A DNA stretch of 64,000 nucleotides. It comes from Caprella mutica (taxonomy: Eukaryota; Arthropoda; Malacostraca; Amphipoda; Caprellidae). The notes under the pieces were generated by a model. That model saw only the letters and a list, made by a program, of their open reading frames with translations, did not search any database and was not told where the DNA came from. The position numbers were made by a program, and so were the translations under genes. How positions within the stretch are numbered: position 1 is the first letter of the stretch; each line of letters starts with the position of its first letter. Shown here piece after piece: positions 48,096 through 60,176 of this stretch. Location of the stretch: positions 1 through 64,000 of the forward strand of contig CANNZV010001176.1 in NCBI GenBank assembly GCA_947561585.1, given 5' to 3'.

Positions 48096-48401
48096 TCTTA
48101 GGCCCTATCGTTATTTATAATGGTTACTTTATGTATCAGAAATAAGATAATTATAGCCTTCTGATAAATTACTCACAAAGAGTAATAGTAGTACTCACTC
48201 ATTCACAAACGTGAGTAAAAGGTTTGGTGAGTACACGTAGCTGTACAAACATATTTTGAAATTCTCTATATAGGTATCTATAGACCTTTATCAGAAATAA
48301 TAAGAAATGTACTAATCAGGAATGTTTCTAATCATTTTTTAAAGAAATTGTCCAATGAATAAAAAAAATGTATATGTATATATACGGACACATAAACACT
48401 G

Positions 48402-48612
48402 TAGGGTAAGTTCCGAATTATCGAACGGTTCTATATTATTGATCATATAAAATGTATATAATTTACCATTTTAGCTCGAATTTTTATTGGTATCCATGAT
48501 ACATGCAGGTATCATGGACACCAAAAAAAAAAAAAAGAGTTAAATTGTAAATATTATATATTTTTATATGATCAATAATGTGGAACCGTCCGATAACTCG
48601 GAACTTACCCTA
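48402..48612. mobile_element. MITE family B, copy 4
   Basis: Left end TAGGGTAAGTTCCGAATTAT and right end ATAACTCGGAACTTACCCTA, TA at both borders. The arms also pair GATCATATAAAA with TTTTATATGATC. The centre is the palindrome TTGGTATCCATGATAC ... GTATCATGGACACCAA. 211 bp, nearly fully palindromic. Confidence 0.85.
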
Positions 48613-49734
48613 CAGATACATTTTATGTCGAAATATTTAAAATAAATTTCAATATTGAACAAATGTGAAAATCTCCTTTTACTACCACTGTCATTATCAA
48701 TTTCTTAGTTATATATCACTTTGAAAATATAGATTAAAATTTCTATAGAATTTACATGGTTTATAATGAAAATTAGATAGATAATTTCCTTTATATTTTA
48801 CTATATTTTGACGGTTTATTTACATTTTTTCACTGCATGTAATTAACAGTAACGAATCTATTGATTATTTGTGGTCAATAAAGACGTTATATCTCACATC
48901 CTGTACCATGCCTAACATGGATACGGTATCCTAGTATCACTGTACTATTCTATTGGTATCCAATCTACCTTCCTAGTATCCCTATTACCCTACTGTAGTA
49001 TCCCTAGTATCCCATTTTTTAAATTATTTTCAGCATGTCTCAAAATTGCAAACCTGCCTGTCTAAAAATGTCGTGACAGGCAGTGTTGCCACCTCTACGG
49101 CAGAGGATTAGCCGCTAGATTAGAGGCATGGGGTCGATAAAAGCGTTAGCAACATGTGTGTCTGATAAGTGGATATGGTGGGGATTTTAAAAGTATCGGA
49201 TAATTGAATTAGTTGATTACTGATATATTAAATTGTCAGTTTGAATTATTTATATTTATATCAGTTAAATTAATTCAATATTTATAACGACTATTAAATA
49301 TTTCGTAGAAAAAGGCCAATTGAATATTTTTTATATAATAATTTTTAAATATGACTACCCCATTCCATATTTCAACCTCCCCCCCCCCCTATGACTCACC
49401 CCTTTGGAACTGTGTTACAAATTCTCACTGGAATTTCAGGAATCTGATACGTCATCGGAATGGGTAATTCCATTCCTGTACATTTATTGGGTTCTTGTTT
49501 TTATGATACAGTTTTTTGATAGTAATAAATAGTATCTTCCCTATAAAATTCTTTATAACTTACTTTATTTAGTTTATAAATATAGTTGCAACTATAGTAT
49601 CAAAATATGTATGTGTATAGTGAAAATGTAGAGTGAATTAATAACTATAAACCAAACAATATATTATAGTTAACATTTGTTTAACATTGTCTCATTTATT
49701 ATTATGAAGTGAAATAATGGTAATCAGGCAAGCA
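48613..49734. other. spacer with a C-rich homopolymer
   Basis: AT-rich. A poly-C run lies near 49379-49390. No gene seen. Confidence 0.4.
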
Positions 49735-50070
49735 AATCATGTGTATACCATGTGGCACTTACACTTTTAAAACATGTGTATACCATGTGGCACTTACACT
49801 TTTAAAACATGTGTATACCATGTGGCACTTACACATTTAAAACATGTGTATACCATGTGGCACTTACACATTTAAAACATGTGTATACCATGTGGCACTT
49901 ACACATTTAAAACATGTGTATACCATGTGGCACTTACACTTTTAAAACATGTGTATACCATGTGACACTTACACATTTAAAACATGTGTATACCATGTGG
50001 CACTTACACTTTTAAAACATGTGTATACCATGTGGCACTTACACTTTTAAAACATGTGTATACCATGTTT
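49735..50070. repeat. 35-bp satellite, ~9.5 copies
   Basis: Unit CATGTGTATACCATGTGGCA followed by CTTACACTTTTAAAA; the period is 35. A single unit with matching flanking sequence (GGATAYCATATTTATTACATG) occurs in reverse inside the hAT-type element at 8215-8300. Confidence 0.95.
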
Positions 50071-50071
50071 A

Positions 50072-50805
50072 GCTTTTGGGAATGGATATCATATTTATTA
50101 CATGTTGTTTTACATGGTAATAAGGTATATTACGTATGGTTTATAACATATTTTATATGAATGGTAATTGACATGTTGCTATGAATGTGGTCAATTAAAC
50201 ATGTATACAATCTGTATTTAATTTGTTTTTCATTATATTGTTTTAAAATGGATAATACATTCTTATCCCGTATTGTCACATCTAAACCAATAAAGCATAT
50301 GGTGAACAAAAATATATATGTAGTGTGAAATTGTTAAGGGCAGCTTATACCTTTCATATACATATGTATTTAAAAATTTAAACTAACAGTTAAACATTTA
50401 TCAACAATTTCAGCAATTTAATTATTTTTTTATTTAAATTTAAAAAATCTTACTTTTCCTGTAAAAACTATACAGGATAGAGTAACAATTTTACCAGATA
50501 TTAATTCCAACGGATTATTTTTATAATTAAAAAGCGCATTATAATATGAACATATATATTTAAATTATAATTTGTTGCATTTTAATTTAAATACTAACCT
50601 ATTGCTATTTCCTTATCTTGTAATTGTAACTTTTCCCTGTAGCATCCCAATAACTTTCCGTTGCATTATTATTTCCATTGGTATATAGTAGCGTTCGTAA
50701 CTGCGCTATCGTAAGTGCGTAACAGATGCGTATATTGATCCTACGCAAATCGATAAAACTTTGAGAGCTACGTACACTGTACGTGTGTACAGCGAGAAAC
50801 GTGTT
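50072..50805. other. AT-rich spacer
   Basis: Continues from the 35-bp array with sequence partly related to 8160-8230 (ATTACATG-rich). The 76-codon minus-strand ORF at 50605-50835 shows no domain and runs into the next array. Confidence 0.4.
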
Positions 50806-51600
50806 AAAACTACACACTATAGAGCTGTGACTCACTATAGTGTGCTATAACTACACACTATAGAGCTGTGACTCACTATAGTGTGCTATAACTACACACT
50901 ATAGAGCTGTGACTCACTATAGTGTGCTATAACTACACACTATAGAGCTGTGACTCACTATAGTGTGCTATAACTACACACTATAGAGCTGTGACTTACT
51001 ATAGTGTGCTATAACTACACACTATAGAGCTGTGACTTACTATAGTGTGCTATAACTACACACTATAGAGCTGTGACTCACTATAGTGTGCTATAACTAC
51101 ACACTATAGAGCTGTGACTTACTATAGTGTGCTATAACTACACACTATAGAGCTGTGACTTACTATAGTGTGCTATAACTACACACTATAGAGCTGTGAC
51201 TTACTATAGTGTGCTATAACTACACACTATAGAGCTGTGACTTACTATAGTGTGCTATAACTACACACTATAGAGCTGTGACTCACTATAGTGTGCTATA
51301 ACTACACACTATAGAGCTGTGACTTACTATAGTGTGCTATAACTACACACTATAGAGCTGTGACTCACTATAGTGTGCTATAACTACACACTATAGAGCT
51401 GTGACTCACTATAGTGTGCTATAACTACACACTATAGAGCTGTGACTCACTATAGTGTGCTATAACTACACACTATAGAGCTGTGACTCACTATAGTGTG
51501 CTATAACTGCACACTATAGAGCTGTGACTCACTATAGTGTGCTATAACTGCACACTATAGTGCTGTGACTTACTATAGTGTGCTATAACTACACACTATA
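50806..51600. repeat. 41-bp satellite of hairpin units, ~19 copies
   Basis: Each unit contains CACACTATAGAGCTGTGACT followed by CACTATAGTGTG. The 10-bp arms CACACTATAG and CTATAGTGTG make every monomer a short stem-loop. The main variant is CTCAC versus CTTAC. Copies are highly uniform. Confidence 0.95.
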
Positions 51601-52191
51601 CTTTTTAGAGGAAATTCGAATGGAAAAATACTATGTTACTTTTTTAAGGCAATATTTTCCCTTTATAAATATTAGGTTAATTATATTATGTATTTTCCAT
51701 TCGGTAGAAACTAATGTAACTCTACCCCCCGGGGGTAGAAACGGCGGAAACCCCGTGACCTACGACCTTACCCCCCCCCCCCCCCCTACCAGTGAAACTG
51801 ATTATAAATACAGACATCAAACTTCTTGATAAGTAGAATGAAGAGAAAATAGTAATATTATAGTTTTAATGCTAAGTTAAAAGTTTTTATTTCTATGCCA
51901 TTATCAGGTGATGTCTTAGCAAAATGTAGAAGGCATTGCTTTTCATATTATATTATCTATCTAAACTGGTGTATAGGAAGCAATATAAGATATCTTTAAT
52001 AAATTGATATAATTTACAGTTAGTAAACAAGTTTAGTAGGTTAAAGCTGCTTTTTCCAGTTCCTTGCAATTAATTACTTTGACTGCTTCTTAGAGTCCCT
52101 TGTACTTAAATTACTTTTGACGGCAGCGATATGGCCTTTTCTTACGATGTTCCGAACTAATCATTTTGTTAACATTGATTGGTTATAACTA
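51601..52191. other. spacer with G/C homopolymer runs
   Basis: Contains CCCCCCGGGGG near 51726 and a poly-C run near 51770-51786. No gene. Confidence 0.4.
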
Positions 52192-52365
52192 TAGAGTTGT
52201 GACAATATGCTTTTAAAATCATAGATCTTAAGAATATCACAGACGAAATGAAATGGTATCGAGTACTATATACCGCTGGTGTAGAACCATTCAATACTCT
52301 TTAATTCTCTCCGTCTGTAATATTATCAGGATCTATGATCTTCAAAGCACATTATCACAACCCTA
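52192..52365. mobile_element. MITE family A, copy 5
   Basis: TAGAGTTGTGACAATATGCT at the left and CACATTATCACAACCCTA at the right, with TA flanks, 174 bp. Includes the family interior ATACCGCTGGTGTAGAACCA. Confidence 0.85.
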
Positions 52366-52577
52366 TTTATAAGCGTTTATAGGTAGCTGAATTAGAATTT
52401 GTGTTTTACCGGCCCTTTAGGGCAATATTTCCAGTGATTAGGGAAAGTTGTCAGGAATAACCTGGGGACAAACGTATATAAGAAATGCATCCGCTAGACC
52501 AGTACGTGGTTCTTAAACAATTTGGTTAGTTCTTCAGACGTTAAAATAATTTCAAACCTTATTACATTATATAATTA

Positions 52578-52675
52578 CGCCATCTAGCGGTGAAAACGTC
52601 AATCTCCGTGCGTGCGTTTGTCACGTTTCTGTTCATAATATTTGTCACCAAATCTGTAACAACGCCATCTAGCGG
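52578..52675 (-). promoter_or_regulatory. pair of CTCF-like motifs
   Basis: CGCCATCTAGCGG occurs at 52578-52590 and again at 52663-52675, both the same orientation and 85 bp apart. On the minus strand this is CCGCTAGATGGCG, which fits the conserved CTCF core (CC-x-S-YAG-R-TGGCG). Identification is by motif only. Confidence 0.35.
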
Positions 52676-53060
52676 TACAACTGACTATTTATCCATGTAA
52701 CCCTAATTTATCAGGTGCATAATTTCTAGACTGTGTCACAATAATGTATGTCTATTAGTTACGTGAAATGAAGTAGGAAAAAATTTGTTGATATTTGTTT
52801 TCCAGTTTGGAATTTTAAAGTTATGTGTTTTATTTTACCTATATTGTACTTCAATTAATGTCTTACAAATGGAAATCAATTTCGACTTTATTCCAAAGCA
52901 TTTAAACTTAATTTCCATACGTCAGACAGTTTTGAACAGAGTGAACCCTATTCTTTTTGCAGAAGAAACTTGTTATAGTTATCGTACCAAGGTATTACAT
53001 ATATAATTAATTTATACATGTAATAGAAGCATACTTTTGAATGAATAGAAATAGAGTAAG

Positions 53061-55490
53061 TTACTTCTTCCCGTACAGTTACGTCTTCCCGTACAGTTAC
53101 GTCTTCCCGTACAGTTACGTCTTCCCGTACAGTTACGTATTCCCGTACAGTTACGTATTCCCGTACAGTTACGTCTTCCCGTACAGTTACGTCTTCCCGT
53201 ACAGTTACGTCTTCCCGTACAGTTACGTATTCCCGTACAGTTACGTCTTCCCGTACAGTTACGTCTTCCCGTACAGTTACGTCTTCCTGTACAGTTACGT
53301 CTTCCAGTACAGTTACGTCTTCCCGTACATTTACGTCTTCCCGTACAGTTACGTCTTCCCGTACAGTTACGTCTTCCCGGTACATTTACGTCTTCCCGTA
53401 CAGTTACGTCTTCCCGTACAGTTACGTCTTCCCGTACAGTTACGTCTTCCCGTACAGTTACGTCTTCCCGTACAGTTATGTCTTCCCGTACAGTTACGTC
53501 TTCCCGTACAGTTACGTCTTCCAGTACAGTTACGTCTTCCCGTACAGTTACGTCTTCCCGTACAGTTACGTCTTCCCGTACAGTTACGTATTCCCGTACA
53601 GTTACGTATTCCCGTACAGTTACGTATTCCCGTACAGTTACGTCTTCCCGTACAGTTACGTCTTCCCGTACAGTTACGTCTTCCCGTACAGTTACGTCTT
53701 CCCGTACAGTTACGTATTCCCGTACAGTTACGTCTTCCCGTACAGTTACGTCTTCCCGTACAGTTACGTCTTCCCGTACAGTTACGTCTTCCCGTACAGT
53801 TACGTCTTCCCGTACAGTTACGTCTTCCCGTACAGTTACGTCTTCCCGTACAGTTACGTATTCCCGTACAGTTACGTCTTCCCGTACAGTTACGTCTTCC
53901 CGTACAGTTACGTCTTCCCGTACAGTTACGTCTTCCCGTACAGTTACGTATTCCCGTACAGTTACGTCTTCCCGTACAGTTACGTCTTCCCGTACAGTTA
54001 CGTCTTCCAGTACAGTTACGTCTTCCCGTACAGTTACGTCTTCCCGTACAGTTACGTCTTCCCGTACAGTTACGTATTCCCGTACAGTTACGTATTCCCG
54101 TACAGTTACGTATTCCCGTACAGTTACGTCTTCCCGTACAGTTACGTCTTCCCGTACAGTTACGTCTTCCCGTACAGTTACGTCTTCCCGTACAGTTACG
54201 TATTCCCGTACAGTTACGTCTTCCCGTACAGTTACGTCTTCCCGTACAGTTACGTCTTCCCGTACAGTTACGTCTTCCAGTACAGTTACGTCTTCCCGTA
54301 CATTTACGTCTTCCCGTACAGTTACGTCTTCCCGTACAGTTACGTCTTCCCGGTACATTTACGTCTTCCCGTACAGTTACGTCTTCCCGTACAGTTACGT
54401 CTTCCCGTACAGTTACGTCTTCCCGTACAGTTACGTCTTCCCGTACAGTTATGTCTTCCCGTACAGTTACGTCTTCCCGTACAGTTACGTCTTCCAGTAC
54501 AGTTACGTCTTCCCGTACAGTTACGTCTTCCCGTACAGTTACGTCTTCCCGTACAGTTACGTCTTCCCGTACAGTTACGTATTCCCGTACAGTTACGTAT
54601 TCCCGTACAGTTACGTCTTCCGTACAGTTACGTCTTCCCGTACAGTTACGTCTTCCCGTACAGTTACGTCTTCCCGTACAGTTACGTATTCCCGTACAGT
54701 TACGTCTTCCCGTACAGTTACGTCTTCCCGTACAGTTACGTCTTCCCGTACAGTTACGTCTTCCCGTACAGTTACGTCTTCCCGTACAGTTACGTCTTCC
54801 CGTACAGTTACGTCTTCCCGTACAGTTACGTATTCCCGTACAGTTACGTCTTCCCGTACAGTTACGTCTTCCCGTACAGTTACGTATTCCCGTACAGTTA
54901 CGTCTTCCCGTACAGTTACGTATTCCCGTACAGTTACGTCTTCCCGTACAGTTACGTCTTCCCGTACAGTTACGTCTTCCAGTACAGTTACGTCTTCCCG
55001 TACAGTTACGTCTTCCCGTACAGTTACGTCTTCCCGTACAGTTACGTATTCCCGTACAGTTACGTATTCCCGTACAGTTACGTATTCCCGTACAGTTACG
55101 TCTTCCCGTACAGTTACGTCTTCCCGTACAGTTACGTCTTCCCGTACAGTTACGTCTTCCCGTACAGTTACGTCTTCCCGTACAGTTACGTCTTCCCGTA
55201 CAGTTACGTCTTCCCGTACAGTTACGTCTTCCCGTACAGTTACGTCTTCCCGTACAGTTACGTCTTCCCGTACAGTTACGTCTTCCCGTACAGTTACGTC
55301 TTCCCGTACAGTTACGTATTCCCGTACAGTTACGTCTTCCCGTACAGTTACGTCTTCCCGTACAGTTACGTATTCCCGTACAGTTACGTCTTCCCGTACA
55401 GTTACGTATTCCCGTACAGTTACGTCTTCCCGTACAGTTACGTCTTCCCGTACAGTTACGTCTTCCCGTACAGTTACGTCTTCCCGTACA
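53061..55490. repeat. 18-bp minisatellite, ~135 copies, with 486-bp higher-order period
   Basis: Unit GTTACGTCTTCCCGTACA, with variants GTATTCC, TTCCAG and CATTTACG. The triple TATTCC variant starts at 53585, 54071 and 55043, spacings of 486 and 972 bp (27 and 54 monomers). Because 18 is divisible by three, open frames of up to 820 codons exist on both strands (for example REDVTV repeats on the minus). These are artefacts, with no unique N- or C-terminal domain. Single-base indels near 53378, 54351 and 54618 shift the frame. Confidence 0.95.
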
Positions 55491-55499
55491 TTATATACA

Positions 55500-55834
55500 T
55501 TAACTTGTGAATTAATGAAAAATCTTTGACGCGTTCTATCCAAGTATAGATTTATATTTTAAGTAACAAATGTACGAAATTGCGTAACGGTCGGTATAAT
55601 GTAACTTACCCTAACAAGTAAATGTACATGTGAAACAAATACAGTTAATTTAACATTAGATTATTCTAGCTAAATAGGAATAATTAGTTCTTCTCTAGCC
55701 CCTTTCTTTTTCCAGAGCCTTGACCCACAGCTGGCAGCTTTTAATGGAAATATAACAAAGGAATTAGAACATCTTCAACTGAACATGGTAACTTTTTGTG
55801 ATGGGAGAGTTGCCAACTAGGGCATTTTGAGACA
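55500..55834. other. spacer with an isolated MITE B end
   Basis: GTAACGGTCGGTATAATGTA then ACTTACCCTAA near 55583-55613 resembles a right end of MITE family B without its left partner. Confidence 0.4.
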
Positions 55835-56029
55835 GAGGGTAAGTTGCTAATTATCGGACACTTCCACATTTTTAATCATATTTAAAAAAAATTTAACTAG
55901 TTATTTATTAATTGGTATCCATGATTCCCTCAGGTATCACGGATACCAATTTAAATCACTAGTTAAAATGTTAAAAAATTTGATATGATAGAAAATGTGG
56001 AACTGTTCGATAATTCGTAATTTACCCTA
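55835..56029. mobile_element. MITE family B, copy 5
   Basis: GAGGGTAAGTTGCTAATTAT then CGGACACTTCCACATTTTTA at the left; GATAATTCGTAATTTACCCT then A at the right. The centre pairs TTGGTATCCATGAT with ATCACGGATACCAA. The left TA is mutated. Confidence 0.8.
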
Positions 56030-56739
56030 CGCGGTCGGAAAATTATTTTCTCCGATTGTCGGAAAACTGATAAATGATTGTAATCGATAATAAATAAATG
56101 TGTTTAATATATATTGATTTTTCCTTCAGTGTTTCCCATTAATTGGAAATTATATATATATACTAGTGTACTTTCCCGTTAAAAATAACGGATCATCATC
56201 AATACCAATTTATTACTCGTTATTAAATTACTTTTATTGAATTCAATTAAAATTAAATTTTCTGTATAGTCTAATTTATTTTATAGATAAAAAATACATT
56301 TTAAAATTGAATAAAAACATGGGAATTTAAATATCAAGTCAATATATTCCCGTGCGTATCATAGTTAATAAATAAACACACTAAGGAAATTATTAGTATA
56401 GATATAAATTCAATTAATAACATCAAACGTATATTAATCAATTTAAATCTGTATTATTAATGTAAATTAATAATACGATTGTGATAAACTTTAAATCGAT
56501 TTATTTGAGACAATAAAAAATATTAATACATTGACGTCTATTGATAAATAATAAATGTTAGTTAGAATAATAATTGGATTGTAATATTTTAAAATAAATG
56601 ATTAAATTTATTAACGATTTTTATTTTATTTATTATAAAAAACAATTTAATTTATTTAAAAAATTAATTCATCATAACTTACTAAAATCATGAATTGTAA
56701 TTTTAGTATAACTCTATATACAAATATTTACGTAATATA
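56030..56739. other. AT-rich spacer
   Basis: Very AT-rich, no ORF or array. Confidence 0.4.
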
Positions 56740-56937
56740 TAGGGTGAGTTACGAATTATTGGACGGTTCCACTTTTTCGTTCACATACCAAAAGGTATAC
56801 AATTAACATTTTAATTCATTACTTTAATTGATTTAATCATTTACAAGATACCAATTAAAATAATGAGTAAATTATGTACTTTTTATTACGTGATCGAAAA
56901 TGTGAAACTGTCCAATAACTCGGAACTAATTAGTCTA
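56740..56937. mobile_element. MITE family B, copy 6
   Basis: TAGGGTGAGTTACGAATTAT then GGACGGTTCCAC at the left; GTGAAACTGTCCAATAACTC then GGAACT at the right. The last bases of the right end are replaced by AATTAGTCTA at the junction with MITE A copy 6. Confidence 0.7.
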
Positions 56938-57108
56938 GGGTTGTGACAATATGCCTTTAAAATCATAGATCTTAAGAATATCACAGACGAAATGAAATGG
57001 TATCGAATACTATATACCGCTGGTGTAGAACCATTCAATACTCTTCAATTCTCTCCGACTATAATATTTTCAGGAACTATGATTTTAAAACATATTGTCA
57101 CAACCCTA
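56936..57108. mobile_element. MITE family A, copy 6
   Basis: TAGGGTTGTGACAATATGCC at the left and ATATTGTCACAACCCTA at the right, with TA flanks, 173 bp. About 90% alike to copy 5 across the interior. It abuts MITE B copy 6. Confidence 0.85.
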
Positions 57109-57660
57109 ATGATAACCTAATAATTTTTATGATTTTAACCCTTTCCCTCCTGACCGAATTTGCAGTAGCCCTGTAATTATATATATGCTATTATAACATG
57201 CTAAACTGTAAACAGGGCTTGTGACGGAAATTTCCGCTCTGAGCCTCCAATGCGTTATACATATTTTTCAAGTTACTATCTAGAATGAGTTACTGTGACT
57301 TTACCAATATGCTTTATAAAAAAAACATTATATATAGAACATAAAAATGAATTTCAAGAGGGGAGGGTTAAATTAAAAGCATATCGTCACAACCTAACAG
57401 TATACATACAACTCTCGTGAAGACGTAGTTGAAGAGTAGTGACTCCTATACAACAATCACCCCCCCCCCCCCTTACAAGGCCTCAGGCTAACCCCCCCCC
57501 CCCCTTTCACCTTTCTTCCCACGGTTTGCAGGACATCCTCTAATCGTATCCTCCACCACTTCCTCCACTCCTCTGATTCACCTCCGGGAGAATAGCCTCC
57601 TCCTCCTCCGGAACAGAACACAGGTTGTGACACTAGGGTTACGGTAAAACAATAAGGTAC
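57109..57660. other. spacer with two poly-C runs
   Basis: Poly-C runs at about 57461-57472 and 57491-57504. An isolated family A-like end (AAAAGCATATCGTCACAACC) lies near 57376. Confidence 0.4.
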
Positions 57661-57674
57661 TGCAGTTAAACGTA

Positions 57675-58060
57675 GTTACCACACTCGCATTCGGGTGTCA
57701 CAGGTACATTTGACCTCTAACTTCTTTATTTCGGCAGTTATGAAAATTAAATTTATACGATGTTTGAACTTTAAACAAATACCGATAATATCCAGTGAAA
57801 ATATCGCCAGTTATTTGAAATATGAAGTAATAAAAATCATTTTTATGTCATGAAAATCATAGGCTAACTCTAAAATTTCCGTCTTTTAGACTTTTGATAT
57901 GTAGTTTGTTGTATCCGCTATAATGCTGTTCTGTACACTTCATGATTGTTTAGTGACCTGGCAGAGGAGGGGGGAGGGGCGATATACGTATAGGATTATA
58001 TCAGTATATTAATCAGAACCTGTGACACCCGAATGCTTATACGGGTGTGGTAACTACATT
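57675..58060. mobile_element. TIR element with CGGGTGTCAC motifs
   Basis: GTAGTTACCACACTCGCATT then CGGGTGTCACAGGT at the left is inverted at the right (ACCTGTGACACCCGAATGCT, then GGGTGTGGTAACTAC). Arms are about 40 bp around about 310 bp. No ORF. Confidence 0.55.
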
Positions 58061-58067
58061 TGACTTC

Positions 58068-58267
58068 AGTGTAACTCCCGAGTTATGAATTCGTTTTGAC
58101 TAAATTATAGAAAATGATATACGTCAAGAATTGCATCATAGTTAACCCTCAATGAACATAGTTTTTTAGTGATTTTTATCATAGAAAACTATCTAGTGCA
58201 CTCGAGATATGAAGTGGCTCAGAAATATGAGGGAACCAATACTTCGTTACTCAGGAGTTTCACTGCG
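58068..58267. mobile_element. pogo-type MITE
   Basis: The left end is CAGTGTAACTCCCGAGTTAT. On the minus strand the right end reads CAGTGAAACTCCTGAGTAAC. CAGT-type TIRs of about 19 bp; the flanking TA is not clear. 200 bp. Confidence 0.55.
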
Positions 58268-58269
58268 AG

Positions 58270-59885
58270 ATTGAATGAATTTTTTAAGTTAGGGATTTAC
58301 TCATTTTTTAACATCAACTTCGTTAAATAATTCCTGATAGATAATGAGTTAGGAGAATTTAAAAATGAAATAGTTAGGTACTAAAGAGTTAAGCGACGTC
58401 TGTATGTTTGAATCGTTTTATAAATATTTTACTCTTAAACAATTAATAATTTCTTTGATAAATATATTTGGAATTTATTTCTTCAATGGATCTAGTAATT
58501 AAAGTGAAAAAAATTGAATCTCAAGAGCAGTGTCGAAATTTGAAGATGTGGAATATTTTAAATTTGTAAACTTTTAATAATTATACCTGTTTCATTTCAA
58601 TTATTTTCATAATAGTTAGTGCCCTATTTAATGCTATAATTGGAATAATAGTATATAAATTTGGTACGCACAGTGTTCGGAAAGTTGGTGTTAACACAGG
58701 TTGAAAATTTCAAAAAGTTAGACTGGTTCATGACCTATGTTTAACACCCACTATCCGAGCACTGCTACGTGTTCTTCTAAATGATTCTACCTACTTAGGT
58801 AGACTTCACACACATTACAATGCGGAAGAGTTTAACACACGTAAGTGAGTAGAAGTAGTCTCACGAGCGTACACTCCTCAGTCACACCCACAAACCAAAC
58901 ACACTAAATTGTTAAAACTGATGAGTAAGCGAAAAAGAGAGAGGGGACACTAAACTGAAAACTAACAGCAACTAATTTGATGGTACCTACTACCTCTACA
59001 GGGTTTTAAGTCCTTCCCCGCATGACACTTTCGTCAAATATGATGATTTTTTAATATGGAACCTGACCGGACCGCTAACCTAACCTTAGGTGCGCTATAT
59101 CGCTTTATATTTATAACGAATAGTGTTTTTTTTTTCAAAATTTTCGGAGAAATGACCGGTCATCCCTAAACATATAACCTCTAACTAATTAGTACCCCGA
59201 CTTAACAATGTCCACTGTTTAGCTTTATTTTAGCTTTTATTTTTTTTCATTTAGTAACAAAGAATTAAGTGAAATTATACGAATTGAGAGATAAAATTAC
59301 GAAAAATATACCACAAGTCAAGATATAGGTACCGAATTAGGAAGTTCTACTGTATGTTATTTAAAATTAAGAATATTCTATTTCATATTTTATTTCAAGA
59401 CTTATGAATTAAGTCAAAATTTATAGAAAAACTCAAAAAAAAAAAGTTTCTTTTTAGTATTTAAAATTTACTATTTTTTTATTCCCGATTTGGTGTCGTT
59501 TCTTTCCGGTCTATTAATACAGAAATAAGTACCTATTACCTACAGACAACAAACTATCAAATTAATAGGAAGTTTAACATCTGTGACTCCGATACAGTCG
59601 ATACCTATAAGATACATTTAGATAAACTACTATTAATATATCGAATTTCATATAAATTACGAAAAAATAAAAATAAAATTAAAACAAAAATATAGATACC
59701 TACATAGTAATTATTCATGGATACATTCGTGGTACCCAAGATACAAAGTATTCTGTGTATCACAGATACGGTACACAGACCTGAGAAGCACTGTACCTAC
59801 CTACTAGGTAGGAACGGCAGCTGTCATTCCTGTTATTCCAGACTGTGTTCCAGGTGTTAGATTCCGACCGGAACCGGTGCCAAAG
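58270..59885. other. AT-rich spacer
   Basis: No gene or array recognised. Confidence 0.4.
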
Positions 59886-59888
59886 GAT

Positions 59889-60176
59889 GTACTATACATC
59901 CTACTTAGCTATAGTACTATAGATATATAGGTACTATACATCCTACTTAGCTATAGTACTATAGATATATAGGTACTATACATCCTACTTAGCTATAGTA
60001 CTCTAGATATATATGTACTATACATCCTACTTAGCTATAGTACTATGGATATATAGGTACTATACATCCTACTTAGCTATAGTACTATAGATATATATGT
60101 ACTATACATCCTACTTAGCTATAGTACTATAGATATATAGGTACTATACATCCTACTTAGCTATAGTACTATAGAT
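59889..60176. repeat. 42-bp minisatellite, ~7 copies
   Basis: Unit TACTATACATCCTACTTAGC followed by TATAGTACTATAGATATATAGG; the period is 42. Contains the self-complementary CTATAGTACTATAG. A degenerate tail continues to about 60215. Confidence 0.9.

Noticed and set aside
46805..51600. Possible CRISPR-like arrays
   Set aside because: Repeats are directly adjacent or have repeat-derived spacing with no unique spacers, and the context is eukaryotic.
53012..55543. Very long ORFs (up to 820 codons) on both strands with REDVTV or VQLRLP repeats
   Set aside because: They arise from an 18-bp tandem repeat lacking stops in several frames. There is no unique domain, the frame shifts at indels, and both strands are equally open.
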